DNA of 56,348 nucleotides from Candidatus Scalindua rubra (GTDB lineage: Bacteria > Planctomycetota > Brocadiia > Brocadiales > Scalinduaceae): the NCBI GenBank assembly GCA_001723765.1, contig MAYW01000009.1, positions 1 to 56,348 on the forward strand. Reading direction: 5' to 3'. Of this stretch, positions 32,177 through 40,717 are shown piece by piece. How positions within the stretch are numbered: position 1 is the first letter of the stretch; every line of letters begins with the position of its first letter. The notes beneath the pieces were generated by a model that saw only the letters and a list, made by a program, of their open reading frames with translations, made no database searches and had not been told where the DNA came from. Made by a program: the position numbers and the translations under genes.

Positions 32177-32579
32177 ATTTATCAAGATAACACTGAAGTA
32201 TTAATTGTGCAGAAATCATATCTACCTTCTTTTGCTTCTTCTTTCTAGACATTTTAGTTTCAGACATTGCCTTATATGCCCTTACTGTCGTGAGTCGTTC
32301 ATCAACAGTAATGACTGGAATAGCAAAGTTTGATCTGAGAATTTCAACAAATCCAAGAACCTCCTCGGCCTTTTTTCCTATAGTGTCATTCATATTTTTG
32401 GGAAGGCCAACGACTATCTTTCCTATATCTTTTTCCTCTATAATGTCTGCTAATTCTTTTAAATAATCTTTGCCATTTATGCGCTCGATCGTTGGAAGTC
32501 CATGAGCAATAAAGCCCATAGGATCACTAATAGCCAATCCAATCCTTTTTTCTCCATGATCAATTCCCAATATTCTCAT
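32136..32579 (-). CDS. ruvX: RuvX/YqgF-family Holliday junction resolvase-like protein
   Basis: A 147-residue RNase H-fold protein: MRILGIDHGEKRIGLAISDP, GKIVVGLPKNMNDTIGKKAE, then VDERLTTVRAYKAM, all standard RuvX/YqgF landmarks with the catalytic Asp in GIDHG and the acidic DE in VDER. It acts in recombination and/or 16S rRNA processing. The C-terminus (AHSPPDGRAGVR) is encoded by a dispersed repeat. Its ATG overlaps the TGA of the upstream gene once that gene's frameshift is corrected, so the pair is translationally coupled. Confidence 0.93.
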   Translation of the reverse strand: MRILGIDHGEKRIGLAISDPMGFIAHGLPTIERINGKDYLKELADIIEEKDIGKIVVGLPKNMNDTIGKKAEEVLGFVEILRSNFAIPVITVDERLTTVRAYKAMSETKMSRKKKQKKVDMISAQLILQCYLDKLAHSPPDGRAGVR

Positions 32580-33842
32580 ATTACTAATCCTATAAACAAT
32601 CCCGTACCTAAAGGAATTGAAATATTATCAAATTTGATAGGTAATGATTCAATTATACTTGATGTGAAAGATGCAATCAATGCAGTCTTTAAAGGAATAT
32701 AAAAAATAGCACAGATAAATGCTGTGACGAAAAAAGGCTAATGAACCTTCTAAACTTTTCCCATGATTATATGGAATCTTGTGCCTTCCGTAAAACCTGC
32801 CAATTATTGTTGCTATACTGTCTGAAAAAGCTGCTATAAGTATGACTATACATGCTATTAATTTAGAAAATAACAGTAAGGAAAAAACAACACCTAAAGA
32901 TAATGTGACAGGGGCTAAAACAAGGCGCCTTCTCTCACTGGAGCGCACACATAACTTTGTAATGACATTCAAGATAGGAAGTGCAATTCCATTAAGCCTT
33001 ATCCATTCCGAAAGTATATATAATAATGTTATTATTATTAATGCTTTTATTGTTAGTAAAAAGTTAATACTCGCAAAAAAAGGAACTAACGCAGAACAAA
33101 TATGAATTCCCTTACGTCTAAATTCTTGTCGCCATGAAAAAGAAAACTCACGTCTCAAACTAGAACTGATTTCCATAAAAGTTGGATCATCTTCAATCTC
33201 TATAAAATCTAAAATTATTTTTAAATCATTGCCATCAGCTACATATTTTGCCTTCTTGCGAACAGGATAATTTGAATTGAAACCAATACTAGCTTTCGCA
33301 AGAGCCATAATGTCAAGATTATTACGATCGTCTCCTACTACAATTACATTATCCCATGTGATGTTATTTTCTTTTAACAGTTGCTCAACAACCCGAACCT
33401 TACCCTCATGAAAAGAAAGCAAACCATCTATTTTACCCGTTAAACTACCCTCTTCTATCGCTGCCTCTATCCCATATCCATTACTTGCATGCATTCTTCT
33501 TGCAAGGTTTTTCATTAGAATGTCAGGAACCCCGCTACTTATTAGGGCGACATAATGGCCCCTATTTCTAATGTGACGAATCGTTTCCTCAGCGTGTTTT
33601 ACTAACTTCATTTTGTGATAAACTCTCCATAATTCTTCCTCTTTTATCCCTTTGATCTTGATATATATCCTGTCAAGTAATTCACGAATAGTCAGATAAC
33701 TAATATTGAATAAAAAACATAAATATATAGCTCGTACATAAATAAAAATCCCCGAGTACCAGGAAAGATATAACAACAACTGGCTTTTGAATATTACACC
33801 ATCGGTATCAAAGACTATTAACTTTTTATTACTTTTTGTCAT
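32576..33842 (-). CDS. HAD phosphatase fused to dolichol/phytol kinase-like membrane domain (single-base frameshift)
   Basis: Residues ~1-215 form a HAD-IB phosphatase (FDTDGVIFKS, ALISSGVPDI, VVGDDRNNLDIMALA). Residues ~235-end form a polytopic CTP-dependent kinase-like domain of the dolichol/phytol/diacylglycerol kinase group (FRRKGIHICSALVPFFASIN, AAFSDSIATIIGRFYGRHKI, GKSLEGSLAFF). The continuous frame then ends early at 32649. Removing one base in the A6 run at 32730-32735 restores FFVTAFICAIFYIPLKTALI and a further membrane segment ending in TGA that overlaps the ruvX start. The job is probably phosphorylation and dephosphorylation of a membrane lipid alcohol (inference). Confidence 0.82.
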
Positions 33843-33872
33843 AAATATTTTCCTAATAAAAGATAATAATTA

Positions 33873-33927
33873 AGGGATTGAGCCCTGTGGAGTAGGGCGA
33901 CTGTATTACTCCACAGGGTCAATCCCT
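33873..33927. repeat. Inverted repeat upstream of the carbon monoxide dehydrogenase genes
   Basis: AGGGATTGA/TCAATCCCT with CCCTGTGGAGTA/TACTCCACAGGG inside: a long stem with a ~12-base loop in the divergent region 33843-34133. The flanks TTAAGGGATTG and AATTCCTTAA extend it weakly. The remainder of the region is AT-rich and holds the cooC promoter. Confidence 0.75.
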
Positions 33928-34058
33928 AAATTCCTTAATTTCTACATTCAGATGTTTATATCATAAAATAAGTCAATATAGCAATATAAATTGAATATGA
34001 TTAATAATAATCATAATAATAAGATTAAGAGTGAAGCAATTCAAGGTGTTATTTGTGT

Positions 34059-34087
34059 TTGACAAATATTTCACTCTAAAGTAAAAT
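34059..34087 (+). promoter_or_regulatory. Sigma-70-type promoter of the CODH/ACS operon
   Basis: TTGACA (34059-34064), 17 bases, TAAAAT (34082-34087), followed by cooC at 34134. The -35 box overlaps the palindrome ATTTGT/ACAAAT (34051-34067). A wider repeat AGAGTGAA (34028-34035) and TTCACTCT (34070-34077) brackets the -35 region. Both look like regulator sites, one perhaps of the FNR/CRP type. Confidence 0.65.
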
Positions 34088-34133
34088 TAAAAATTTATAT
34101 TTATATATTCATTTACTATTAATTAACAGTGAA

Positions 34134-34904
34134 ATGAAATTAGCAGTTTCAGGCAAAGGTGGTGTGGGAAAGACTACATTAGCCGCTACATTGTCAAAAC
34201 TCTTTGCCGATGAAGGGCGTAAAGTTATAGCTATAGATGCTGATCCTGATACTAATTTAGCATCTGCACTGGGTTTTAAAAACGCTGAAAATATTACACC
34301 ACTAGTCGAATTAAAAGAGCTTATAAAGGAGCGCACAGGCTCTACATCAGACGAATACGGTAAGTTTTTTAAGTTAAATCCGACTGTAAATGATCTGCCG
34401 GAAAAATATTCCGTTTCAAACAATGGTTTAAGATTGATGACCCTTGGAACAATTAAGAGGGGTGGAAGTGGATGTGCCTGTCCCGAAGGTGTCATGCTAA
34501 AAGCTTTATTGAACCATTTAATACTACAAAGAGATGAAGTTGTTATCGTAGACATGGAAGCTGGCATAGAACATCTGGGACGAGCATCAATAAGGGCCGT
34601 TACCGCACTGATTGTAGTTGTAGAACCGGGCAAAAGAAGTATCCATACAGCTTTCCAGGTAAAAAAACTTGCTGGTGATTTGGGGATAAAAACTATCTAT
34701 GCAGTTGGAAACAAAATCATGAATGCAACTCACAAGGAATTTTTAAAAAAAGAACTTAATGATATACCATTACTGGGGATGATTTCATATAATAGTAAGT
34801 TGATTGAATCTGATTTAAAAGGAGAGTCGGCATTTAAAGGCAATGAACTATTATTATCAGATGTTAAAGAAGTAATAATCAAATTAAAGGAGTGCGTAAA
34901 ATGA
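34134..34904 (+). CDS. cooC: CooC-type CODH maturation ATPase
   Basis: A 256-residue MinD/NifH-fold ATPase: deviant Walker A SGKGGVGKTT (6-15), IDADPDTNLASALGF, the CxC metal site C114/C116 in GSGCACPEGV, and VDMEAGIEHLGRA. CooC inserts nickel into CODH or ACS using ATP. Its stop overlaps the acsA start (ATGA), which fits coupled synthesis of maturase and enzyme. It is one of two CooC homologues in the cluster (other at 44372). The ATG lacks a strong ribosome site. Confidence 0.93.
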   Translation: MKLAVSGKGGVGKTTLAATLSKLFADEGRKVIAIDADPDTNLASALGFKNAENITPLVELKELIKERTGSTSDEYGKFFKLNPTVNDLPEKYSVSNNGLRLMTLGTIKRGGSGCACPEGVMLKALLNHLILQRDEVVIVDMEAGIEHLGRASIRAVTALIVVVEPGKRSIHTAFQVKKLAGDLGIKTIYAVGNKIMNATHKEFLKKELNDIPLLGMISYNSKLIESDLKGESAFKGNELLLSDVKEVIIKLKECVK

Positions 34905-36910
34905 CAAAGAAATTTGAAGGATCAGACCAGGTATCTCTGGATCTACTTAAGCGAATGAAGGAAAGCGAAATCGAGAGCGCTTTTGATAGATATGATTTAC
35001 AGCAACCACAATGTGGTTTTGGTCAGCTCGGTCTTTGCTGCAGACACTGTCAGATGGGACCATGTAATGTTGATCCGTTTGGGAGGGGCCCGCGAAGGGG
35101 CGTCTGTGGCGCTGATGCAAACACTATTGCAGCAAGGCATTATGTACGCATCGTTGCTGCCGGTGCAGCAGCTCATTCCGACCATGGAAGATCAGTGGCC
35201 CAGCTTCTCATCGCAGTAGCCAGGGGTGAAGCTCCCGGGTACAGGATAACAGACACAAAGAAACTGTTTGAGGTAGCAAGGGTTTTTGATGTTTCAACAA
35301 AGGATCGTAAGATTGAGGAAATCGCTGAGGAAGTTGGAGAGATGGCCCTTGCAGAGTTTGGTAAGGCATATGGGACACAGAAGTTTGCAACTCGTGCACC
35401 CATTAACAGACAAAAAGTATGGGAAAAACTTGATGTTACACCCAGGGCTATTGATAGAGAGGTTACAGAATCCATGCATCGTACAGGCATGGGTACTGAT
35501 CAAGACTACAATAACCTTATAATGCAGGCCTGCAGGACTTCATTGGCAGATGGCTGGGGCGGTGCAATGATAGCCACAGAGCTCCAGGACATACTCTTTG
35601 GCACACCCAAGCCTACGCGTGGCACTGCAAATCTTGGTGTAATAAAAGAAGACGAGGTAAACATACTCGTACACGGGCATGAGCCACAGATGTCAGAGAT
35701 GATCGCTGTGGCATCTACGGATGAGGAGTTACTCAATGAGGCCGAGGCAGTAGGAGCAAATGGGATCAGTGTTGCCGGTGTGTGCTGTACGGCGAATGAG
35801 ATGTTGATGAGGCATGGGATACCGCTAGCGGGGCACATGAAGATGCAGGAGATGGCGATTGCTACAGGCGCTATTGAGATTGTAACAGTAGATATACAAT
35901 GTGTGATGCAGGCGGATGTAGATGTATCCGGGTATTATCACACGAAGATGATAACGACTTCTCCTAAGGCAAAGATAACGGGAGCAGAGCATATAGAGAT
36001 AAATGATGAGAATGCATATGAGAAGGCGAAGGATATAGTAAGGATGGCAATTAATAACTATCCGAACCGGGACAAATCAAAGGTATTTATCCCAAAGGGT
36101 AGCAAGTCTCAATTAGTTATAGGTTTTAGTCATGAGACCATAAAATACATGCTGGGAGGTAAATTCAGGGCATCTTACAGGCCGCTTAATGACAATATCA
36201 TGAATGGCAGGATACGAGGTGTGGCTGGTGTTGTGGGATGTACGAGTTCAACGGTATGGCCGGATCAACAGCCGTATATGGAGCTGGTAAAGCAGTTGAT
36301 AGCCAATAATATTCTGGTAGTCCAGACAGGTTGCGCGGCGGCAGAGTGCGGCAGGGAAGGAATGATGGTGCCGGAGTTTATGGAGAATGCCGGAGATGGG
36401 TTGAGAGAAGTTTGTGAGGCAGTGGGCATGCCTCCTGTGCTTCATGCGGGTTCTTGTGTAGACAACAGCAGGATACTGATAGCGTGTTCAGAAATGGTAA
36501 AGGAAGGTGGACTTGGTAATGATATTAGTGAGTTGCCTGTTGCAGGTGCATGTTTTGACTGGATGCATGAAAAGGCCCTGACGATTGGACATTACTTTGT
36601 CACAAGTGGTGTATTTACGATATTTGGGACGAAGACGCCGGTTGCAGGGGCGCCGGTTGTAGACAAGTTATTATGTGAGGGATTAGAGGATATTGTGGGC
36701 GCTAAGTGGGCGTTTGAACCGGATGTCAATAAGATGGCCCAGCTCATGATAGACCATATAGAGAAGAAGCGTGATGCATTGGGCATAAATGTGAAGAAGG
36801 AGAGGAAGCTTTATGACATGGCAGATAGACGAGCCCTTGAGGTTGAAGGATCAACAGTACAAGCCGGATGTGAACCAGGCATTGCTCACTCTCATCAGAA
36901 AAAAGATTAA
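34901..36910 (+). CDS. acsA: Anaerobic carbon monoxide dehydrogenase catalytic subunit
   Basis: A 669-residue Ni-CODH (CooS/AcsA). N-terminal cysteines C38, C46, C47, C50, C55, C69 form the D and B clusters (CCRHCQMGPC, GVCGADANT). C-cluster ligands are in GVCCTANEML, IQCVMQAD, VVGCTSSTVW, TGCAAAECGREG and LHAGSCVDNS. It interconverts CO2 and CO, the carbonyl branch of the Wood-Ljungdahl pathway, and passes CO to ACS. ATG 34901 has AAAGGAG at 8 bases. It is followed by a hairpin repeat, then acsB. Confidence 0.97.
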   Translation: MTKKFEGSDQVSLDLLKRMKESEIESAFDRYDLQQPQCGFGQLGLCCRHCQMGPCNVDPFGRGPRRGVCGADANTIAARHYVRIVAAGAAAHSDHGRSVAQLLIAVARGEAPGYRITDTKKLFEVARVFDVSTKDRKIEEIAEEVGEMALAEFGKAYGTQKFATRAPINRQKVWEKLDVTPRAIDREVTESMHRTGMGTDQDYNNLIMQACRTSLADGWGGAMIATELQDILFGTPKPTRGTANLGVIKEDEVNILVHGHEPQMSEMIAVASTDEELLNEAEAVGANGISVAGVCCTANEMLMRHGIPLAGHMKMQEMAIATGAIEIVTVDIQCVMQADVDVSGYYHTKMITTSPKAKITGAEHIEINDENAYEKAKDIVRMAINNYPNRDKSKVFIPKGSKSQLVIGFSHETIKYMLGGKFRASYRPLNDNIMNGRIRGVAGVVGCTSSTVWPDQQPYMELVKQLIANNILVVQTGCAAAECGREGMMVPEFMENAGDGLREVCEAVGMPPVLHAGSCVDNSRILIACSEMVKEGGLGNDISELPVAGACFDWMHEKALTIGHYFVTSGVFTIFGTKTPVAGAPVVDKLLCEGLEDIVGAKWAFEPDVNKMAQLMIDHIEKKRDALGINVKKERKLYDMADRRALEVEGSTVQAGCEPGIAHSHQKKD

Positions 36911-36955
36911 AATTCACTTAATTTAATGTGTAGGAATTTCAAAGTTTTTGTTACT

Positions 36956-37024
36956 GTAGGGTGGGCATTGCCCACCATTTCGTTACAATAGCAGAACGTT
37001 TTTGGTGGGCGATGCCCACCCTAC
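36956..37024. repeat. GTAGGGTGGGC inverted repeat between acsA and acsB
   Basis: GTAGGGTGGGC and GCCCACCCTAC ends, each with an inner hairpin (GGGCATTGCCC; GGGCGATGCCC). It is a dispersed element inserted inside the operon. It could act as an mRNA-stabilising or attenuating hairpin (inference). A related piece is inserted in the kinase gene at 50245. Confidence 0.8.
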
Positions 37025-37078
37025 GCTAAAATCAAAGAAAGTTGCCGAAGGCTTAATTTAAAGAAGGAGTATTTGTAG

Positions 37079-39259
37079 ATGTCTAGAATAATATGTACTG
37101 CCGCAATAAGGGGCGCATACAAAATAGTAAAAGATGCAGAAGAAAAATTAAGAGAAGCAACAGAATCAAAGGGAAAGGATGCCAAGGTTGAGTTTCCAAA
37201 TACCGGTTATTATCTACCAATAATTTACTCAGCAACGGGCCTTGCAGTGAAGACTCTGGAGGATTGCGAAGAAGCACTCGGACATGCAAGAGCTTTGCTG
37301 CCGCCAATCCCGGAAGAAAAGGTATATTTGCCATATCTTGGCTGGGCGCTTGACGCCGGTATGGCAACTCTTTATGCAGAAGAGGTAATAGAGGCATGTA
37401 AATACCTGATCGGCCCAAATCCAGTAGAAGGTATATGGTTAGGCGCCGCAAATGACGTTATTTTGCGTGAACGAGGCATAGAGTTTGTTGACGGTACTGC
37501 ACCTGGATTTGCAGCAGTCGTAGGCGCTGCACCCACCAACGAGATTGCCGTAAAAATAGCGCGCGAATTGCAGGAAAAGAACTTATACATCTTCATTTCT
37601 GCAAACACAGACGGGAAATCATTTGCCGAACAACTGGATGAAGAGGGAGTGCAGCTTGGGTGGGAGACCAGGCTAGTGCCATTCGGTAAGAGTATAACAG
37701 CTACTATTTATTCCCTCGGCTTTGCGAACAAAGCCGCCTTATCTTTTGGAGGCATAGCGCCAACAGATTTTACAAGAAATCTAATTTATAACAAAAACAG
37801 AATATTTGCATTCGTAATGGCACTGGGAGAAGTTGATGATGAGAAGTATGCTAATGCGGCAGGCGCCATAAATTACGGCTTCCCAACTATTGCAGATACA
37901 GACATACCAAAAATCCTGCCTACAGGTGTTTGCACATACGAGCATGTTGTGCCGCTTGTGCCGCATGACAAGATAGTAGAAAAATGCATAGAAGTAAGAG
38001 GCCTTAAAGTAGCCGCTGCCAAGGTGGACATCCCTGTATCATATGGCACTGCCTTTGAAGGTGAAAGGATAAGAAAGGATGACATGCAAATAGAGGTAGG
38101 CGGCCCGGGTATACCCGCATTTGAATATGTTGTAATGAGAGACAATGATGAAATCGAAGATGGTAAAATAGAAGTCATAGGTCATGAAATAGATGAAATG
38201 GAGCAAGGACCGGGTAGATCGCTAGGAATATATGTTGAGGTATCAGGACGCAAGATGCAGAAAGATTTTGAGCCAATCTTTGAGCGAAGAACACACCATT
38301 TTCTGGGAGAAGCACAAGGATTTTTCCATATGGGCCAGAGAGACATTATTAGACACCGCATCAGCAAAGATGCATTTAAGAACGGATTTAAGATACTCCA
38401 CATAGGCAAGATAATTCATGCTAAATACCATGAGGAATATGGCGCAATACTAGATAAGGTTCAGGTTGCATTATATACAAATAAAGAAGATGTTGAGAGT
38501 AAACTGGAGGAAGTTAAGGCTGCATTTACTGAACGTGATGAGAGGGCTCTTGGAATGACAGATGCATCCGTAAACCTCTTTTATAGTTGTACATTATGCC
38601 AGAGCTTTGCACCCAGCCATGTATGTATAATATCACCCGAGCGTTCAGGGTTGTGTGGAGCGGTAAGCTGGCTGGATGGTAAGGCTGGTTACGAAATAAC
38701 ACCAACAGGCCCTAATCAACCCATTGAGAAAGGCAAATTAATAGATGAAAAGCTAGGGCTTTGGGAAGGGACAAACGACTTCCTGTACCAGAACTCTAAT
38801 AGAGAATTTGAACGTGTAAGTATGTACAGTATGGTCACAGACCCTATGACGAGTTGCGGCTGTTTTGAATGTATATCTGCTATGTTACCGATGACAAATG
38901 GGATAATGACTGTAGATAGAGATTACACTGGAATGACTCCGTGTGGAATGAAGTTTTCCACGTTAGCGGGAACTGTAGGAGGTGGAGTGCAAACACCGGG
39001 ATTCGTAGGCCATAGCAAATTTTACATGAGTAGTGATAAGTTTATATCTGGTGACGGAGGACTTGCCAGGCTGGTTTGGATGCCAAAACAACTTAAAGAT
39101 GAGATAGGAGATGCAATCAGTGAGGCGGCAGAAGAAGCAGGATTAGAAGATTTTCTTAATAAGATCGCTGACGAAACAATTGCCGAAACAGAAGAAGAAG
39201 TGTTAGAGCACCTGCAAAAGGTAAATCATCCGGTACTTTCAATGGAACCTATGTTTTAA
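37079..39259 (+). CDS. acsB: Acetyl-CoA synthase (CO-methylating), bacterial type
   Basis: A 726-residue ACS with all bacterial domains. The N-terminal domain is present, so it is longer than archaeal CdhC. The A-cluster ligands are C504, C507, C516, C526, C593 and C595 (SCTLCQSF, HVCII, GLCGAVSW, GCFEC), in the same spacing as the Moorella enzyme. It joins CO, a methyl group from the corrinoid protein and CoA. AAGGAGT lies upstream of the ATG at 37079. The 160-base gap downstream holds a GCAGGGCTTTAGCCCTGC palindrome (39309-39326). Confidence 0.97.
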   Translation: MSRIICTAAIRGAYKIVKDAEEKLREATESKGKDAKVEFPNTGYYLPIIYSATGLAVKTLEDCEEALGHARALLPPIPEEKVYLPYLGWALDAGMATLYAEEVIEACKYLIGPNPVEGIWLGAANDVILRERGIEFVDGTAPGFAAVVGAAPTNEIAVKIARELQEKNLYIFISANTDGKSFAEQLDEEGVQLGWETRLVPFGKSITATIYSLGFANKAALSFGGIAPTDFTRNLIYNKNRIFAFVMALGEVDDEKYANAAGAINYGFPTIADTDIPKILPTGVCTYEHVVPLVPHDKIVEKCIEVRGLKVAAAKVDIPVSYGTAFEGERIRKDDMQIEVGGPGIPAFEYVVMRDNDEIEDGKIEVIGHEIDEMEQGPGRSLGIYVEVSGRKMQKDFEPIFERRTHHFLGEAQGFFHMGQRDIIRHRISKDAFKNGFKILHIGKIIHAKYHEEYGAILDKVQVALYTNKEDVESKLEEVKAAFTERDERALGMTDASVNLFYSCTLCQSFAPSHVCIISPERSGLCGAVSWLDGKAGYEITPTGPNQPIEKGKLIDEKLGLWEGTNDFLYQNSNREFERVSMYSMVTDPMTSCGCFECISAMLPMTNGIMTVDRDYTGMTPCGMKFSTLAGTVGGGVQTPGFVGHSKFYMSSDKFISGDGGLARLVWMPKQLKDEIGDAISEAAEEAGLEDFLNKIADETIAETEEEVLEHLQKVNHPVLSMEPMF

Positions 39260-39424
39260 TCCTGATCTATTCATCTAAGGTACAAAGTATAAACTATCAT
39301 TATGTAGCGCAGGGCTTTAGCCCTGCATCTTTTGGCAATATAAAGCAAACCTAAAGGTTTGACGGCTTTTTTGTATTTAGCCTATATATAATCTTTTAAA
39401 CTATCTTCGTGCCTTTGAGTCTTG

Positions 39425-40042
39425 ATGGCAAACAATCCAGGTGAAAAAATGAACAAAATATATTTTCAAGAAGAAGAGGAAAGGGATAATCAGCGCTTTG
39501 ATATCCTAAGCGAAAAGCTCATGAAGAGCCGTACAATAGTAATTGCAGACGTAATTTCTAAACGATTGGCTCAGAGGGTAATAACACAACTCCTGATACT
39601 TCAGCAAGAATATCCTAAAGAAGATATCAAAATTTTCATTAATTCCCCGGGTGGAGATGCAGATGCTGGATTTGCAATATACGATATGATGAAATTTGTC
39701 AAACCAAAAGTAAAAACTATCTGCGCAGGTGTTACTGCCAGTGCTGCCGTAATAATTCTTATCGGTGCAAGTAAAGAAAATAGATTCAGCCTGCCAAATT
39801 CCAGAATACTTATTCATCAACCATCTACGGGAGTTCATGGGACGGCATCCGATATTCAAATAGAAGCAAGTGAAATACTGAAGTGCCGTGAAAAAATTAA
39901 CAGAATGATAGCCATGGAAACAGATCAAAAATTTGAAAAGGTTCAGGATGATACAAAGAGGAATTACTGGATGTCCGCCGATGAGGCTGTCAAATATGGA
40001 TTAATAAGTAAAATAATTAAAGCACAAGAAGATATGAAATAG
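39425..40042 (+). CDS. ClpP-like serine protease with Asp-to-Asn change in the triad
   Basis: A 205-residue ClpP-family protein with INSPGGDADAG, nucleophile S106 in GVTASAAVIIL and H131 in RILIHQPSTG. The third residue, Asp in the usual RDxxxSAxEA motif, is N180 here (KRNYWMSADEAVKYGL). Listeria ClpP1 is a known ClpP with the same Asn. So it may be weakly active, or active only with a partner. It is embedded between acsB and acsC on the same strand; whether it serves ACS quality control is a guess. ATG 39425; TTG 39422 is an alternative. Confidence 0.88.
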   Translation: MANNPGEKMNKIYFQEEEERDNQRFDILSEKLMKSRTIVIADVISKRLAQRVITQLLILQQEYPKEDIKIFINSPGGDADAGFAIYDMMKFVKPKVKTICAGVTASAAVIILIGASKENRFSLPNSRILIHQPSTGVHGTASDIQIEASEILKCREKINRMIAMETDQKFEKVQDDTKRNYWMSADEAVKYGLISKIIKAQEDMK

Positions 40043-40120
40043 GTGTATACTATTCCCCTGTAAAATCTTCATTTTTTGTAAGTTTTTTGTTTCAATAGAA
40101 CCAAAGCGAATAATAATACT

Positions 40121-40650
40121 GGAGTAACGGAGTATTGTCTGCCTGTCGGCAGACAGGGATTAATGAAGTAAAGGAGTGCAAACAATGAGTAATTATACCG
40201 CCCTTAGAAATAAAAACCGCGGGTATATGAAACTTGAAGTTTGGCAAAAAGCCGTGCAATTGTTTAAACTTGTTTGGGGAACTGTCTATATAGAGGTTAA
40301 GGTAGATTATAAACTTCGCTCGCAAATTGCGGATTCTGCTCAATCTGTTTCTTCTAACATTGCAGAGGGGTATAGTCGCCGTTCAATTCATGAGTATATT
40401 CAATTTTTGTATATAGCATTAGCATCTTTGTCAGAAACATTGACAAGGGCAATTGGACTCAGAGAAACGGACCAGATTTCGGCAAACCATTTTAAACAAA
40501 TAGATTCATTACATTATGAAGTAGAAAACAAACTATTACGTCTTGTAGAAAGCCTTGAGGTTAAAAGAGACGATGGTAGTTGGGTTAATCGAATTTCCGA
40601 AAATACAGAAGAGTCTCACTCATAACAGATTTCCAATACTCCATTACTCC
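40121..40650. repeat. Inverted terminal repeats around the four-helix gene
   Basis: GGAGTAACGGAGTATTG (40121-40137) and CAATACTCCATTACTCC (40634-40650) match at 16 of 17 positions as inverted repeats. They bracket the four-helix protein gene and define a ~530-bp cassette. A CTGCCTGTCGGCAGACAG palindrome lies inside the left end. Confidence 0.75.
40185..40625 (+). CDS. Four-helix bundle protein (S23/intervening sequence family)
   Basis: A 146-residue protein with the family hallmarks LEVWQKAVQLFKLVW, LRSQIADSAQSVSSNIAEGY and EYIQFLYIALASLSETLTRA. Members are encoded in intervening sequences of 23S rRNA genes and in many stand-alone cassettes; function is unsettled. AAAGGAG lies 8 bases before the ATG. 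Bracketed by 17-bp inverted repeats and placed in an ACS operon, it looks like a transferable cassette. Confidence 0.88.
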   Translation: MSNYTALRNKNRGYMKLEVWQKAVQLFKLVWGTVYIEVKVDYKLRSQIADSAQSVSSNIAEGYSRRSIHEYIQFLYIALASLSETLTRAIGLRETDQISANHFKQIDSLHYEVENKLLRLVESLEVKRDDGSWVNRISENTEESHS

Positions 40651-40717
40651 AACGCTCCATCACTCCGTCTTTTTAGTTGCGGATACGCTCGCGTTATTTA
40701 ATTAGAGGATTAGATAT

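Noticed and set aside
36956..37024. Terminator after acsA
   Set aside because: The hairpin has no T-run, occurs as a dispersed repeat elsewhere, and acsB follows on the same strand.
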